Part shown: piece by piece, positions 9,401-14,838 of the stretch
How the letters are laid out: each line of letters starts with the position of its first letter
Position numbering within the stretch: position 1 is the stretch's first letter
Origin: JAGLQA01 sp023135565
Lineage (GTDB): Bacteria; Acidobacteriota; Aminicenantia; UBA2199
Length of the DNA stretch: 18,177 bases
Direction of reading: 5' to 3'
Assembly: GCA_030639305.1 (NCBI GenBank)
Contig: DAOWCY010000147.1
Span: forward strand, 1 to 18,177
The notes under the pieces: generated by a model
Database searches by the model: none
What the model saw: only the letters and a program-made list of their open reading frames with translations
What the model was told of the DNA's origin: nothing
Made by a program: the position numbers and the translations under genes

Positions 9401-9549
9401 TCGGTTTTGATGGTCAGGGTGGGATAAGAGATGCGGGGCAGCAGGTTCAGGTTCAATTTGGAATAAGAGATAAAACCGAAGATCACCGCGGCCACGGTGA
9501 ACATAAACACAGACACCGGATGATTAATGGAAAATTTTACTATTTTCAT
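6475..9549 (-). CDS. RND efflux transporter permease subunit (first of two)
   Basis: Encodes 1024 residues with full RND architecture: TM1 at about 11-29, YPGTAPAEIE and ISKPIEE motifs near 51-70, large porter domains, and two six-helix blocks. TM4 has GIGMLVDNSIVVLES around 393-407 (D399, N400), the same single-Asp pattern as the downstream paralogue; TM10 has IIVNNAIVLVDY. It is clearly related to, but not a recent duplicate of, the permease at 3149-6256: motifs match while the intervening sequence differs widely. Its ATG overlaps the TGA of the adaptor (ATGA, 9546-9549), so the two are translationally coupled. Two unlike permeases with one adaptor recall the MdtBC heterotrimer organisation; that similarity is inference. 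Confidence 0.94.
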   Translation of the reverse strand: MKIVKFSINHPVSVFMFTVAAVIFGFISYSKLNLNLLPRISYPTLTIKTEYPGTAPAEIENIISKPIEETVGVVDNVVRIASVSRAELSEVTVEFAWNTNMDFATLKVREKLDLLYLPVNAEKPVILRYDPNTEPILKLGLSGDAELSRIRYIAETDFKQAIESIEGVAACVISGGLEDEIHIDIDEKKLSLLNIPISNVVTRLSQENVNLSAGILKQKDSQYLVRTVNEFKTVEEIKDIIVEKRGDVHIKLSSIADVFRGYKERKVISRINGRECIEAAVYRAADANTVTVSNAVAERLKKIDANILQLRKMEYMVITNQAKFIKNTIREVIQTAVFGGILAILVLLYFLKNLRSTLIIGAAIPISVIITFFLMFSSDISLNIISLGGLALGIGMLVDNSIVVLESIQRFREKGYGLYDAALTGTSEVAGAVTASTFTTVAVFFPIVFVEGIAGQLFKDMALTVTFSLLASLVVSLTLVPMLNSAMRRENAKERLSGLLKKVLKPVDKVYDKFFNSYERFQEFTFSRKKVIILTVVVIFVLSIFLTRFMGQELIPVISQGEFLVNVEFKPGTSLAENAAVISDIAEKFKKYDQVASIYELIGKGSMGGISFQEQRENLSEFTIRLKPGILGKAEDHIMDRVREDLNDFQGIKFKVYKPRLFSFKAPLEVVVSGIDLDHIKQVSDELLDKMRGTEGLIDIKSSMEEGYPEIQIIFNRALLASQDMTINQVGTQIRNKVEGEVATRFIESDREVDIRVRVKEDFRDRVEKIQRLSIRNGLGINVPLKALAEIKISEGPAEIRRISQQKSAVLTGNLSGIDLDTAGQRIMALARDIDRPRDCNIYLAGQSMEQDVAFSSMIFAILLAIFLVYLVMASQFESFKKPFIIMFTIPMGIIGVVLIGLAAQISINVIVLIGLVILSGIIVNNAIVLVDYIGQLQQKGMQKIEAIKTAAKVRWRPILMTTMTTVLGLMPMALDFDEGFEIRIPLALTLIGGLIFGTFLTLVFIPLIYSIVVKETKQEPEKD

Positions 9550-10913
9550 CTACTTACTCGTACTTTGCTTTTATCTTTGAGGGATTCTACGCCTACGATA
9601 ACGATGGCTTCGCCTTCATTTAGACCTTCCAGCACTTCGATCTGGTCTTCTTCGGTAATGCCCACTTTGATCTCCCTTTTGGAGACTTCCATCCGTTTGA
9701 ATACGAAGACGTAGGTTTTGTCCTGTTTGTAGGTGACGCTTTTACGGGGAATAACGATGGTGTCCTCTTTTTCGCCCACTATGATTTTTACTTCAACGAA
9801 CATGCCGGGTTTCAGGTTTTCGGTTTTGTCGTACACTTCTACCGTTACTTTGACTGTGCCCGTCTGCACGTCGATGCGCGGGTTGATTAATTTGACGCTG
9901 CCGTCGAATGGCCGGTCTGCCAATATGTCGGAAGTGACTATGGCTTTCAAGCCTTCTTTTAATTGCAGGGCGTCGGAGGAAGGGGCGTAAACCTTGATTA
10001 ACAGGGGATTAAAATCTTCTACCGTATAGACATGCTGGTTGGTGTTGACCCGGTCGCCTACTTCGAGCAAACGCTCGGTGACGTATCCTTCCGCCGGCGA
10101 CTTGATCCTGGTGTAGCTTAATTGCAATTCCAGGTTTTTGAAATTTTCTAATTTATTGTCGTGTTCTAATTTCGCATTGCGGTAGTTGGCTTCGGCAGTT
10201 TGATAATCCTGTTCGGAGATCATTTCCGACTTTTTTAGTTCGCGGCTGCGGTCATAGGTGCTTTTTTGTTCTTCCAGGCTTAGTTTGGCCTGCTCCAACT
10301 GGATTTTGGCCTGTTGGTGAGTTATGCGAATCTCCGTGTCGTCCAACAGGGCCAGTACGCTGCCTTTTTTAACAAAGGCCCCCTCTTCCTGGACCAATTT
10401 TTTTACATAAGCGGACAGGCGGGAATAGACTTTGACCAATCTTTCCGGTTCTACGGTGCCGTTCAAAACTAAGTAAGAGTTCAGGCTTTTGCGGGCTACT
10501 CTTTCGATCTTGACTAAAGGGGCGTTGGCCGATCCTTTCTGCATTTCTAAGTATTGTTTGACCCGCTCCATGGGGATTCGTCCCGATTTGATGGCTTCTT
10601 TCATCCTGTCCGGGATATCTAATTTATCTACATCTATCTTTTCTTCTTTTTTGCCCTCTTCGCCTCCGCGCCCCCGGTCACCGCGTTTTTCGCCGTCTTT
10701 CGAGCGATCCGCTTTGCCTGCGCGGTCCTGGCCGGGCATTTTCTTTTGATCGCCGCCGGGGTGGCCGCCGCGGTCTGTTTTGGCCGTATCGCCGTGAGGG
10801 GCTTTTTCTTTTCCTTTATCTTCGCTTTTCTTACCGCAGCCGGCGGTAAAAAAAACCAATAGTAACACCATTAATACCGGTATAAAATTGTTTGCTATTC
10901 GCTTCCTGTGCAT
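9546..10913 (-). CDS. RND efflux periplasmic adaptor (membrane fusion protein), lipoprotein
   Basis: Encodes 455 residues. A signal peptide ends in the lipobox FTAGC, so C26 should be lipidated. Residues 30-100 are an unusual low-complexity linker dense in Lys, Gly, Asp and Arg. Then come the standard adaptor parts: lipoyl half-motif (about 150-195), an alpha-hairpin coiled coil rich in Gln/Glu/Lys (about 197-255), the second lipoyl half (SPAEGYVTERLLEVGD), a beta-barrel (PFDGSVKLINPRIDVQTGTVKV), and the membrane-proximal domain (PGMFVEVKI, IPRKSV). It joins the inner-membrane RND pump to an outer-membrane channel, which must be encoded elsewhere. First gene of the operon, with AGGAG 5 nt before the ATG and a plausible promoter upstream. 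No regulator gene is adjacent. Confidence 0.93.
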   Translation of the reverse strand: MHRKRIANNFIPVLMVLLLVFFTAGCGKKSEDKGKEKAPHGDTAKTDRGGHPGGDQKKMPGQDRAGKADRSKDGEKRGDRGRGGEEGKKEEKIDVDKLDIPDRMKEAIKSGRIPMERVKQYLEMQKGSANAPLVKIERVARKSLNSYLVLNGTVEPERLVKVYSRLSAYVKKLVQEEGAFVKKGSVLALLDDTEIRITHQQAKIQLEQAKLSLEEQKSTYDRSRELKKSEMISEQDYQTAEANYRNAKLEHDNKLENFKNLELQLSYTRIKSPAEGYVTERLLEVGDRVNTNQHVYTVEDFNPLLIKVYAPSSDALQLKEGLKAIVTSDILADRPFDGSVKLINPRIDVQTGTVKVTVEVYDKTENLKPGMFVEVKIIVGEKEDTIVIPRKSVTYKQDKTYVFVFKRMEVSKREIKVGITEEDQIEVLEGLNEGEAIVIVGVESLKDKSKVRVSR

Positions 10914-10918
10914 GTTAA

Positions 10919-10942
10919 CTCCTGTGAAATAAACATATTATA
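10919..10942 (-). promoter_or_regulatory. -10 box and ribosome binding site of the efflux operon
   Basis: On the minus strand TATAAT lies at 10937-10942 and AGGAG at 10919-10923, 5 nt before the ATG at 10913. The -35 region is weak (no hexamer close to TTGACA at 16-18 bp). The implied leader is about 17 nt. The MITE-like element begins about 50 bp further upstream. Confidence 0.45.
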
Positions 10943-10992
10943 ATCTTAATTACCATATACGAAATGACTCCTGCTTTGGTTATAATAGAGCT

Positions 10993-11122
10993 AACACACC
11001 CCGCTTCCTTATTCCTCGTACCTCGGAATTCGAAACCACCCCTCTCAAGAGGGGACTGTGCTCGTCGAACTCTGGAAGAGCTATCAAAATTGCCCTTCTT
11101 AATACTTGCCGGGAGGTGTGTT
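10993..11122. mobile_element. MITE-like element of about 130 bp with terminal inverted repeats
   Basis: The left end AACACACCCCG (10993-11003) is the inverse of the right end CGGGAGGTGTGTT (11110-11122) apart from a small difference. Inside is a perfect hairpin CCCCTCT-CA-AGAGGGG (11040-11055) followed by a GTCGAACTC segment. No ORF of note is inside, so it would need a transposase in trans. I recall elements with this CCCCTCT-AGAGGGG core and ACACACC ends from several unrelated bacterial genomes; this is memory only. It lies between the efflux promoter and the remnant ATPase region. Confidence 0.6.
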
Positions 11123-11130
11123 TGTTTGCA

Positions 11131-11145
11131 GCGGACGCCGTCCGC
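11131..11145. repeat. Palindrome GCGGACGCCGTCCGC, copy 1
   Basis: A perfect 15-nt palindrome (7-bp arms around one C). The identical 15-mer recurs at 14858-14872. It is GC-rich in an AT-rich gap and starts 9 bp after the MITE-like element ends. Role unknown; no T-tract follows. Confidence 0.5.
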
Positions 11146-11223
11146 CCAATATGGTATAACAAACCGGGTTGGGTTTTCTTGCAAAAAAAAACGTTGGAAA
11201 AACAAGATTTAGCCTACCAATAT

Positions 11224-11241
11224 GAAACTTTATAAAGTTTC
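11224..11241. promoter_or_regulatory. 18-bp palindrome GAAACTTTATAAAGTTTC, probable operator
   Basis: This is the longest copy of the CTTTATAAAG palindrome also found three times upstream of the Fic gene at 13207-13279. Here it precedes the truncated ATPase copy. In the intact ATPase upstream region only the right half survives (13369-13378). It may be bound by the Fic protein's HTH domain (inference). Confidence 0.5.
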
Positions 11242-11295
11242 GGGCTGTTTTTTGCTTAGACCTGGAAGTTCTGCTCTAATGGGTTGAAAAAAAAA

Positions 11296-11360
11296 GAAAA
11301 AGACATCGCCTATCGCCTGGATACTGCTTTCATAAATAGGGAGAAAGAACTGCGCTTCCT
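11296..11360 (+). pseudogene. 5' remnant of an ATPase_2-family gene (duplicate of the gene at 13456)
   Basis: Sixty-five bases match 13474-13538, the first codons of the intact ATPase gene, with only 3 mismatches. The match continues upstream at lower identity to the palindrome at 11224-11241. Relative to the intact copy, about 41 bp are missing between two A-tracts; this removes the -10 box and the start codon, so the copy cannot be expressed from its own promoter. Homology stops abruptly at 11360, one base before the stop codon of the PIN gene on the other strand. Confidence 0.8.
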
Positions 11361-11361
11361 A

Positions 11362-11847
11362 TTATTTCTCCCCGGATATTTTTAGAATGCGCTGGTGAAT
11401 TTCATCGGATATCCACATGCCGGAATCCCTCAATCTATATACCAAAGGGTCTATTTGTTGGGTCAGTCCCTTCGCTTTGGCTTCCAGCAGAATCCTGAGT
11501 GTCCCCCATACGGTCAAACCGGCGGCTTTAGCAGTTCTACGTGCCAGCATATCATCCAATAAAACAATACGATCCTGATTTTCCAGTGCCAGAGCCATAG
11601 CCGCAAGTTCGCCTGCGCCCAAATCCAATGATAACCACTCAGAAGGCATATAGCGAGGATTGACCCTCTTAACCCACCTGTAATCGTTTAGATTTGGGAC
11701 GTCATAACCTTTGAGTCGGCCTTGTTTCAATTCATCAAATACAGCGGTGGGAACCCAGTATTCCCGGAATAAACGGGGCAGCCATTCTACCAGCCCTATA
11801 CGGTGCAGGTAAAGCAGTGGAGAAGTATTACTGATGGCTTTGGGCAT
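11362..11847 (-). CDS. DUF3368-type PIN-domain toxin (putative ribonuclease)
   Basis: Encodes 161 residues. The opening ISNTSPLLYL is the DUF3368 version of the PIN start, with Asn where many PIN proteins have the first Asp. Further acidic positions expected for metal binding are E39 (VFDEL), E80 (LGAGE) and D98/D99 (VLLDDMLAR). Family length and order are normal. Proteins of this family are usually the RNase toxin of a VapBC-like pair with a UPF0175 partner, which is exactly the upstream neighbour; the genes overlap by 20 bp, so translation is coupled. The stop codon sits next to the end of the ATPase remnant, suggesting that a rearrangement joined the two. Toxicity is inferred from family. 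Confidence 0.85.
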   Translation of the reverse strand: MPKAISNTSPLLYLHRIGLVEWLPRLFREYWVPTAVFDELKQGRLKGYDVPNLNDYRWVKRVNPRYMPSEWLSLDLGAGELAAMALALENQDRIVLLDDMLARRTAKAAGLTVWGTLRILLEAKAKGLTQQIDPLVYRLRDSGMWISDEIHQRILKISGEK

Positions 11848-12124
11848 ACCGGTTTTCCAAATCGTTCAATTCAGACTGAAACGGAAATACTTTATAACGG
11901 CCTAAAATCATCAGGAATTCTACACGGGGCACACCGGCTAATTCAGCGGCGCGACCTGATGATAGCCGCCCAAGTTCATATAACTTAACGGCGGCTAATG
12001 TCCGTAATTCTTCCGCAAAAGACGTTTCATCCATCTTTTCGGCAAGCAGTACTTTTTCAGGAATCTTGAGTACGATTTGCCGTGTAGACATCACATCTGC
12101 CTTTTGAGTATTTATTCTGTCCAT
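11828..12124 (-). CDS. UPF0175-family antitoxin
   Basis: Encodes 98 residues from the first ATG, or 87 from the ATG at 12091. The C-terminal half, LYELGRLSSGRAAELAGVPRVEFLMILGRYKV, is the typical UPF0175 helix-turn-helix-like segment. The N-terminal strand STRQIVLKIPEKV fits a DNA-binding antitoxin. Two starts compete. The 87-residue form matches usual family length and begins just before conserved sequence. The 98-residue form begins where transcription should start from a TTGACT-17-TAGAAT promoter, that is leaderless. Neither has a strong Shine-Dalgarno. It probably neutralises the PIN toxin downstream and autoregulates the pair. Confidence 0.83.
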   Translation of the reverse strand: MDRINTQKADVMSTRQIVLKIPEKVLLAEKMDETSFAEELRTLAAVKLYELGRLSSGRAAELAGVPRVEFLMILGRYKVFPFQSELNDLENRYAQSHQ

Positions 12125-12130
12125 AGAAGA

Positions 12131-12159
12131 ATTCTAATTGAAAACAATTTGAAAGTCAA
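12131..12159 (-). promoter_or_regulatory. Promoter of the UPF0175/DUF3368 pair
   Basis: The minus strand reads TTGACT (12154-12159), a 17-bp spacer, and TAGAAT (12131-12136). Six nt follow before ATG at 12122-12124, placing the expected transcription start at or next to the A of that ATG. The geometry equals that of the plus-strand ATPase promoter. Confidence 0.6.
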
Positions 12160-12186
12160 GATAAATTAATGATCGATTTGCATTTC

Positions 12187-12216
12187 AGCAATTAGCAATG
12201 CGAATTGCTTTTTTTT
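12187..12216 (+). terminator. Terminator-like hairpin on the plus strand
   Basis: AGCAATT (12187-12193) pairs with AATTGCT (12203-12209), 9-nt loop, followed by seven T (12210-12216). It is oriented for plus-strand transcription although both flanking genes are on the minus strand. It is AT-rich and therefore weak. Next to it, 12228-12242 forms a GCCCAC-CAC-GTGGGC hairpin just after the end of the Fic gene. Confidence 0.35.
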
Positions 12217-12257
12217 GGGGACGGCGGCCCACCACGTGGGCAGCTTAACTATTACCG

Positions 12258-13181
12258 TTACTCCCTTTCCAGTAAACGGAAACCTTCCAACAATGCGGCG
12301 CAAATAAAATCTTCAAGCAAACTTAAATCAGCGCTTCTCTGCGCTTTGTTTAAATAAGAAAGATAAAACTGCTTTTTCTCCTGGCGGATAATCGCGGGGG
12401 GTAGATTCTTTCGTAGAACCATGGCATGTATCAGCAGCCGCCCGATCCTGCCGTTTCCATCGGAGAAAGGATGTACCTGCTCGAAACGGCTGTGCACGGC
12501 AGTTGTGTGGGCGATAGTATCTTCAACCGGGGTGGCCATATAAGCAGAGATTTCGGCCATCAACTGCGGCACTTTCAAGTAATTGGCGGTGGGGATATCG
12601 GCCCCTACTATCCTGACGCCGTGCCCCCGGTAAGAACCGGCATCAGGCCGGATACCGTTCATTAAAATGCGGTGCAGCATTAAGATTAGTTCTTCATCCA
12701 CGGCGGCGGAACCGGACATGTGCTTAAACAAATACAATAAAGCAGCCTGATGATTTTTTACCTCTAAATGCTCGATTAAGCTTTTGTCTGCGATTACGGC
12801 ATCCCGGAAGAGTATGGCGTCGGTTTCATCCTCGTTCAGCGTGCTGCCTTCGATGCGGTTGCTGTGATAGGTTAACGAAAGAATAAAACGATCATGAATA
12901 TCCGGGTTGGTTAGAATCCGGTTAAGCACATGAGGATATAAATTCGATTTATTTTTTACCAGTTTTTTTTTGGCTGCCAGTTCTTCCGCCGGGATAATTT
13001 TTTGTCCCGTATAGTCTAAATACAACTCTTCGATTTGTTTTTGCGCTTTTTTTCGCGGCGTAGATTTAGCGTTGATCCAGCTATTAAAAGCAGCGAAAGA
13101 GACACCGAACCTTTGGGCCAACTTCTCCTGGCTCAGTCCCGAAAGTCGTTGGATTATTTTTAGTTTCCGGGGTATATCCAC
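12258..13181 (-). CDS. Fic-family protein with N-terminal XRE-type HTH (putative AMPylase)
   Basis: Encodes about 307 residues. Residues 5-45 form an XRE/HTH_3 domain (SGLSQEKLAQRFGVSFAAFNSWINAK). The Fic core carries the complete catalytic motif HPFSDGNGRIGR (about 237-248), so the His and phosphate-binding loop are intact. An N-terminal SNRIEG (about 107-112) matches the (S/T)xxxE(G/N) inhibitory helix, making this a class II, self-inhibited Fic enzyme. Fic enzymes transfer AMP or other nucleotides to target hydroxyls; the target is unknown. The frame opens at GTG 13187, but that codon overlaps the GGAGG Shine-Dalgarno; GTG at 13181, with 5 nt spacing, is the better start. The promoter is consensus and covered by palindromes that the HTH could bind. 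It is followed after 133 bp by the toxin pair on the same strand. Confidence 0.92.
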   Translation of the reverse strand: MDIPRKLKIIQRLSGLSQEKLAQRFGVSFAAFNSWINAKSTPRKKAQKQIEELYLDYTGQKIIPAEELAAKKKLVKNKSNLYPHVLNRILTNPDIHDRFILSLTYHSNRIEGSTLNEDETDAILFRDAVIADKSLIEHLEVKNHQAALLYLFKHMSGSAAVDEELILMLHRILMNGIRPDAGSYRGHGVRIVGADIPTANYLKVPQLMAEISAYMATPVEDTIAHTTAVHSRFEQVHPFSDGNGRIGRLLIHAMVLRKNLPPAIIRQEKKQFYLSYLNKAQRSADLSLLEDFICAALLEGFRLLERE

Positions 13182-13198
13182 ATTCACCTCCGGGAATC

Positions 13199-13227
13199 AT
13201 TATACAAAACTTTATAAAGTTTGTCAA
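13199..13227 (-). promoter_or_regulatory. Consensus sigma70 promoter of the Fic gene
   Basis: The minus strand has TTGACA (13222-13227), exactly 17 bp, then TATAAT (13199-13204): both hexamers perfect. The spacer is almost wholly a palindrome (13207-13222). Expected transcription start is near 13192, immediately before the GGAGG at 13186-13190, so the leader is very short. Confidence 0.8.
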
Positions 13228-13279
13228 TAAAGAAAAAACTTTATAAAGTTTTGAAAAAACCGGCTAACTTTATAAAGTT
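13207..13279. promoter_or_regulatory. Three phased palindromic operators (core CTTTATAAAG)
   Basis: Perfect palindromes occur at 13207-13222 (AAACTTTATAAAGTTT), 13235-13252 (AAAACTTTATAAAGTTTT) and 13266-13279 (AACTTTATAAAGTT). Their centres are 13214.5, 13243.5 and 13272.5, so the spacing is 29 bp twice. The first fills the spacer of the Fic promoter; the others lie upstream of its -35. A bound dimer at the first would block RNA polymerase. The natural candidate binder is the XRE domain of the Fic protein itself (inference). Confidence 0.75.
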
Positions 13280-13370
13280 TTTTCAAGACTAAGCTTGAAA
13301 AAAAGCCACCTGACGGGGGGAACTCGAAATTATCGACAACATATTGTTCTTTACCGCCATGTAATGGCAT
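13277..13370. repeat. Left copy of a ~94-bp inverted repeat bounding the convergent cassette
   Basis: This stretch matches the reverse complement of 16767-16860 at roughly 70 percent with two or three one-base gaps, by eye. Best-kept parts are the hairpin TTTTTTCAAG-N6-CTTGAAAAAA (13278-13303), GGGAACT-type sequence near 13316-13323, and TTACCGCCATGTA near 13351-13363. It begins at the edge of the third operator and lies upstream of the plus-strand ATPase promoter. Confidence 0.6.
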
Positions 13371-13420
13371 AAAGTTTCGGGGTGTTTTTCGCTCATTCAT
13401 GGAAGTTCCGACCTGATGGG

Positions 13421-13449
13421 TTGAAAAAAAAAGACTGTAGTATTATAAT
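13421..13449 (+). promoter_or_regulatory. Promoter of the ATPase_2 gene, leaderless geometry
   Basis: TTGAAA (13421-13426), 17 bp, TATAAT (13444-13449), then 6 nt to the ATG at 13456. Transcription would start at or within a base of the ATG, and no Shine-Dalgarno exists upstream, so a leaderless mRNA is likely. The duplicate at 11224-11360 keeps the -35-like TTGAAA but has lost the -10 and the ATG. Confidence 0.65.
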
Positions 13450-13455
13450 AAAACC

Positions 13456-14607
13456 ATGAAAACAAAAAAAAAAGAAAAAGACATCGCCTATCGCCTGGAT
13501 ACTGCTTTCATCAATAGAGAAAAAGAACTGCGCTTCCTGCGGAATTTTGTCGACGCCAGACCTTTTGAAATCCTTTTCCTGCACGGTCCCAAATCTTCCG
13601 GCAAAACCACACTGCTGTACAAATTCTTCGCGGGAATCGAAAAAGAACAAAAAATCGATGTCAAATTCCTTAATCTGAGAGAAAAATTGATTGGGAATTA
13701 TAAAGATTTTATCCGTATTTTTTTCGGCAGCACCCCGCTCCAATCAAAGGACGATATAAAAGAGACGCGGGAATACGGTATCTTCAATTTTTTTAAACTG
13801 TCGGTAGAAGTTTTAAAAGGAGTAGAAAACGGCCAACTGGATCCCTTCGAAATGATGAAACGCGAATTTGTCAAACTTACCGAAAAAGGAATAAAACCGG
13901 TTCTTATTATCGACGAGCTGCAAGCTATCGAGCATATCTACATAAACAACGGCAGACAGCGCCAGGTAATTATCGAATTGTTTAATTTTTTCGTGGCCAT
14001 GACCAAGGAAAGCCACCTAACGCACATCATAGTCGCCTCTTCGGACGGTTACTTCTTGAATACGGTGTATAACGATTCGCGCTTGAAAAAAACTTCCAAA
14101 TTCTACAAAGTGGACTACCTGGGAGAGAGCGATGTGCGGGAGTGGCTGCTGAACATAGAAAAATATTCGAAAATAAAAGACTATACATTGAGCGAAAAAG
14201 ATGTTGAGAAAATATGGGATACGGTGGGCGGCAGTATGTGGGAAATCCAGGATATATTAAGCGACCTTTTCGACGATTCCATCGACCGGGTATTAGACCT
14301 CTATAAACAAAAAATGAGAGGCATTATCGCCCATTATACAGGGTTGAACGCAAACAAAAAAAAGATATTAAAACCTTTTTTCCGGCGCCACAGCCTGAGC
14401 CTGGAAGATTTTGCCTCCGTAGAGATGGATTATGAGGCGCTGGAGGAACTGCTGAGAGATATGGTAAAAAACAATATCTTATATTTCGATCCCACCGGTG
14501 CGGTTTATTACCCTCAGTCCAGCAGCACCCGGTGGGGAATCAAGCTCTATTTTGAAAGCCTGGAAGAAAAAAAAGGGGACGGGGGTGCGGCGCACCCACC
14601 CTCTTAG
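13456..14607 (+). CDS. AAA ATPase, archaeal-type ATPase_2 family
   Basis: Encodes 383 residues. Walker A is GPKSSGKT (44-51) and Walker B VLIIDEL (149-155). A sensor-like IIVASSDGYF segment (about 191-200) and a Y-L-G-E-S-D-V-REWL segment after it are characteristic of ATPase_2 (PF01637) proteins. The C-terminal third is helical and winged-helix-like. N-terminal INREKELRFL is the typical lead-in to this ATPase fold. These are STAND-related NTPases of unclear role, often in multiple copies in one genome; a second, broken copy is in this window. The last residues (GDGGAAHPPS) run into a GC-rich hairpin sequence (14583-14597) and look like a read-through tail. It is the only well-supported plus-strand gene and converges on the PIN/DUF3696 unit. 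Confidence 0.88.
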   Translation: MKTKKKEKDIAYRLDTAFINREKELRFLRNFVDARPFEILFLHGPKSSGKTTLLYKFFAGIEKEQKIDVKFLNLREKLIGNYKDFIRIFFGSTPLQSKDDIKETREYGIFNFFKLSVEVLKGVENGQLDPFEMMKREFVKLTEKGIKPVLIIDELQAIEHIYINNGRQRQVIIELFNFFVAMTKESHLTHIIVASSDGYFLNTVYNDSRLKKTSKFYKVDYLGESDVREWLLNIEKYSKIKDYTLSEKDVEKIWDTVGGSMWEIQDILSDLFDDSIDRVLDLYKQKMRGIIAHYTGLNANKKKILKPFFRRHSLSLEDFASVEMDYEALEELLRDMVKNNILYFDPTGAVYYPQSSSTRWGIKLYFESLEEKKGDGGAAHPPS

Positions 14608-14718
14608 CCGCTTCACGGCAGGGGGGAGCTTTTCGGTTTTTGGCTACTCTCCAAAAAATTCTCCCTCATGCTTCAATTGATGAAAATGACTCAACATTTC
14701 TTAGGGCTGTTCTCCCCC

Positions 14719-14819
14719 CCCTTCGGTTTGTTCTTCCCGGTCTTTGGTTGGTTCGTTTTACCCTTCGTTTTGTTCTTCCCGGTCTTTGGTTGGTTCGTTT
14801 TACCCTTCGTTTTGTTCTT
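14719..14819. repeat. 42-bp tandem repeat, 2.4 copies
   Basis: Unit 1 is 14719-14760 and unit 2 is 14761-14802, differing at one base; a third copy breaks off after 17 bp (14803-14819). The unit is a multiple of three, so plus-strand frames stay open through it and give spurious repetitive ORFs. It is T-rich on the plus strand and sits between the convergent 3' ends of the ATPase_2 and PIN genes. The rest of the gap (14608-14718) shows no gene. Confidence 0.85.
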
Positions 14820-14838
14820 TTCCCCCGGCAAATGTGCT

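Noticed and set aside
8896..9714. 272-residue plus-strand ORF
   Set aside because: Lies wholly antisense to RND permease 1 and the adaptor end, whose motifs are unambiguous; it has no ribosome binding site and a Gly/Asp/Phe-biased shadow composition.
10915..11212. ORFs on both strands across 10915-11212
   Set aside because: They run through the MITE-like element and its hairpins, have no ribosome binding site and resemble no protein.
13393..13743. 116-residue minus-strand ORF
   Set aside because: Phe-rich shadow of the A-rich start of the ATPase_2 gene, with no ribosome binding site.
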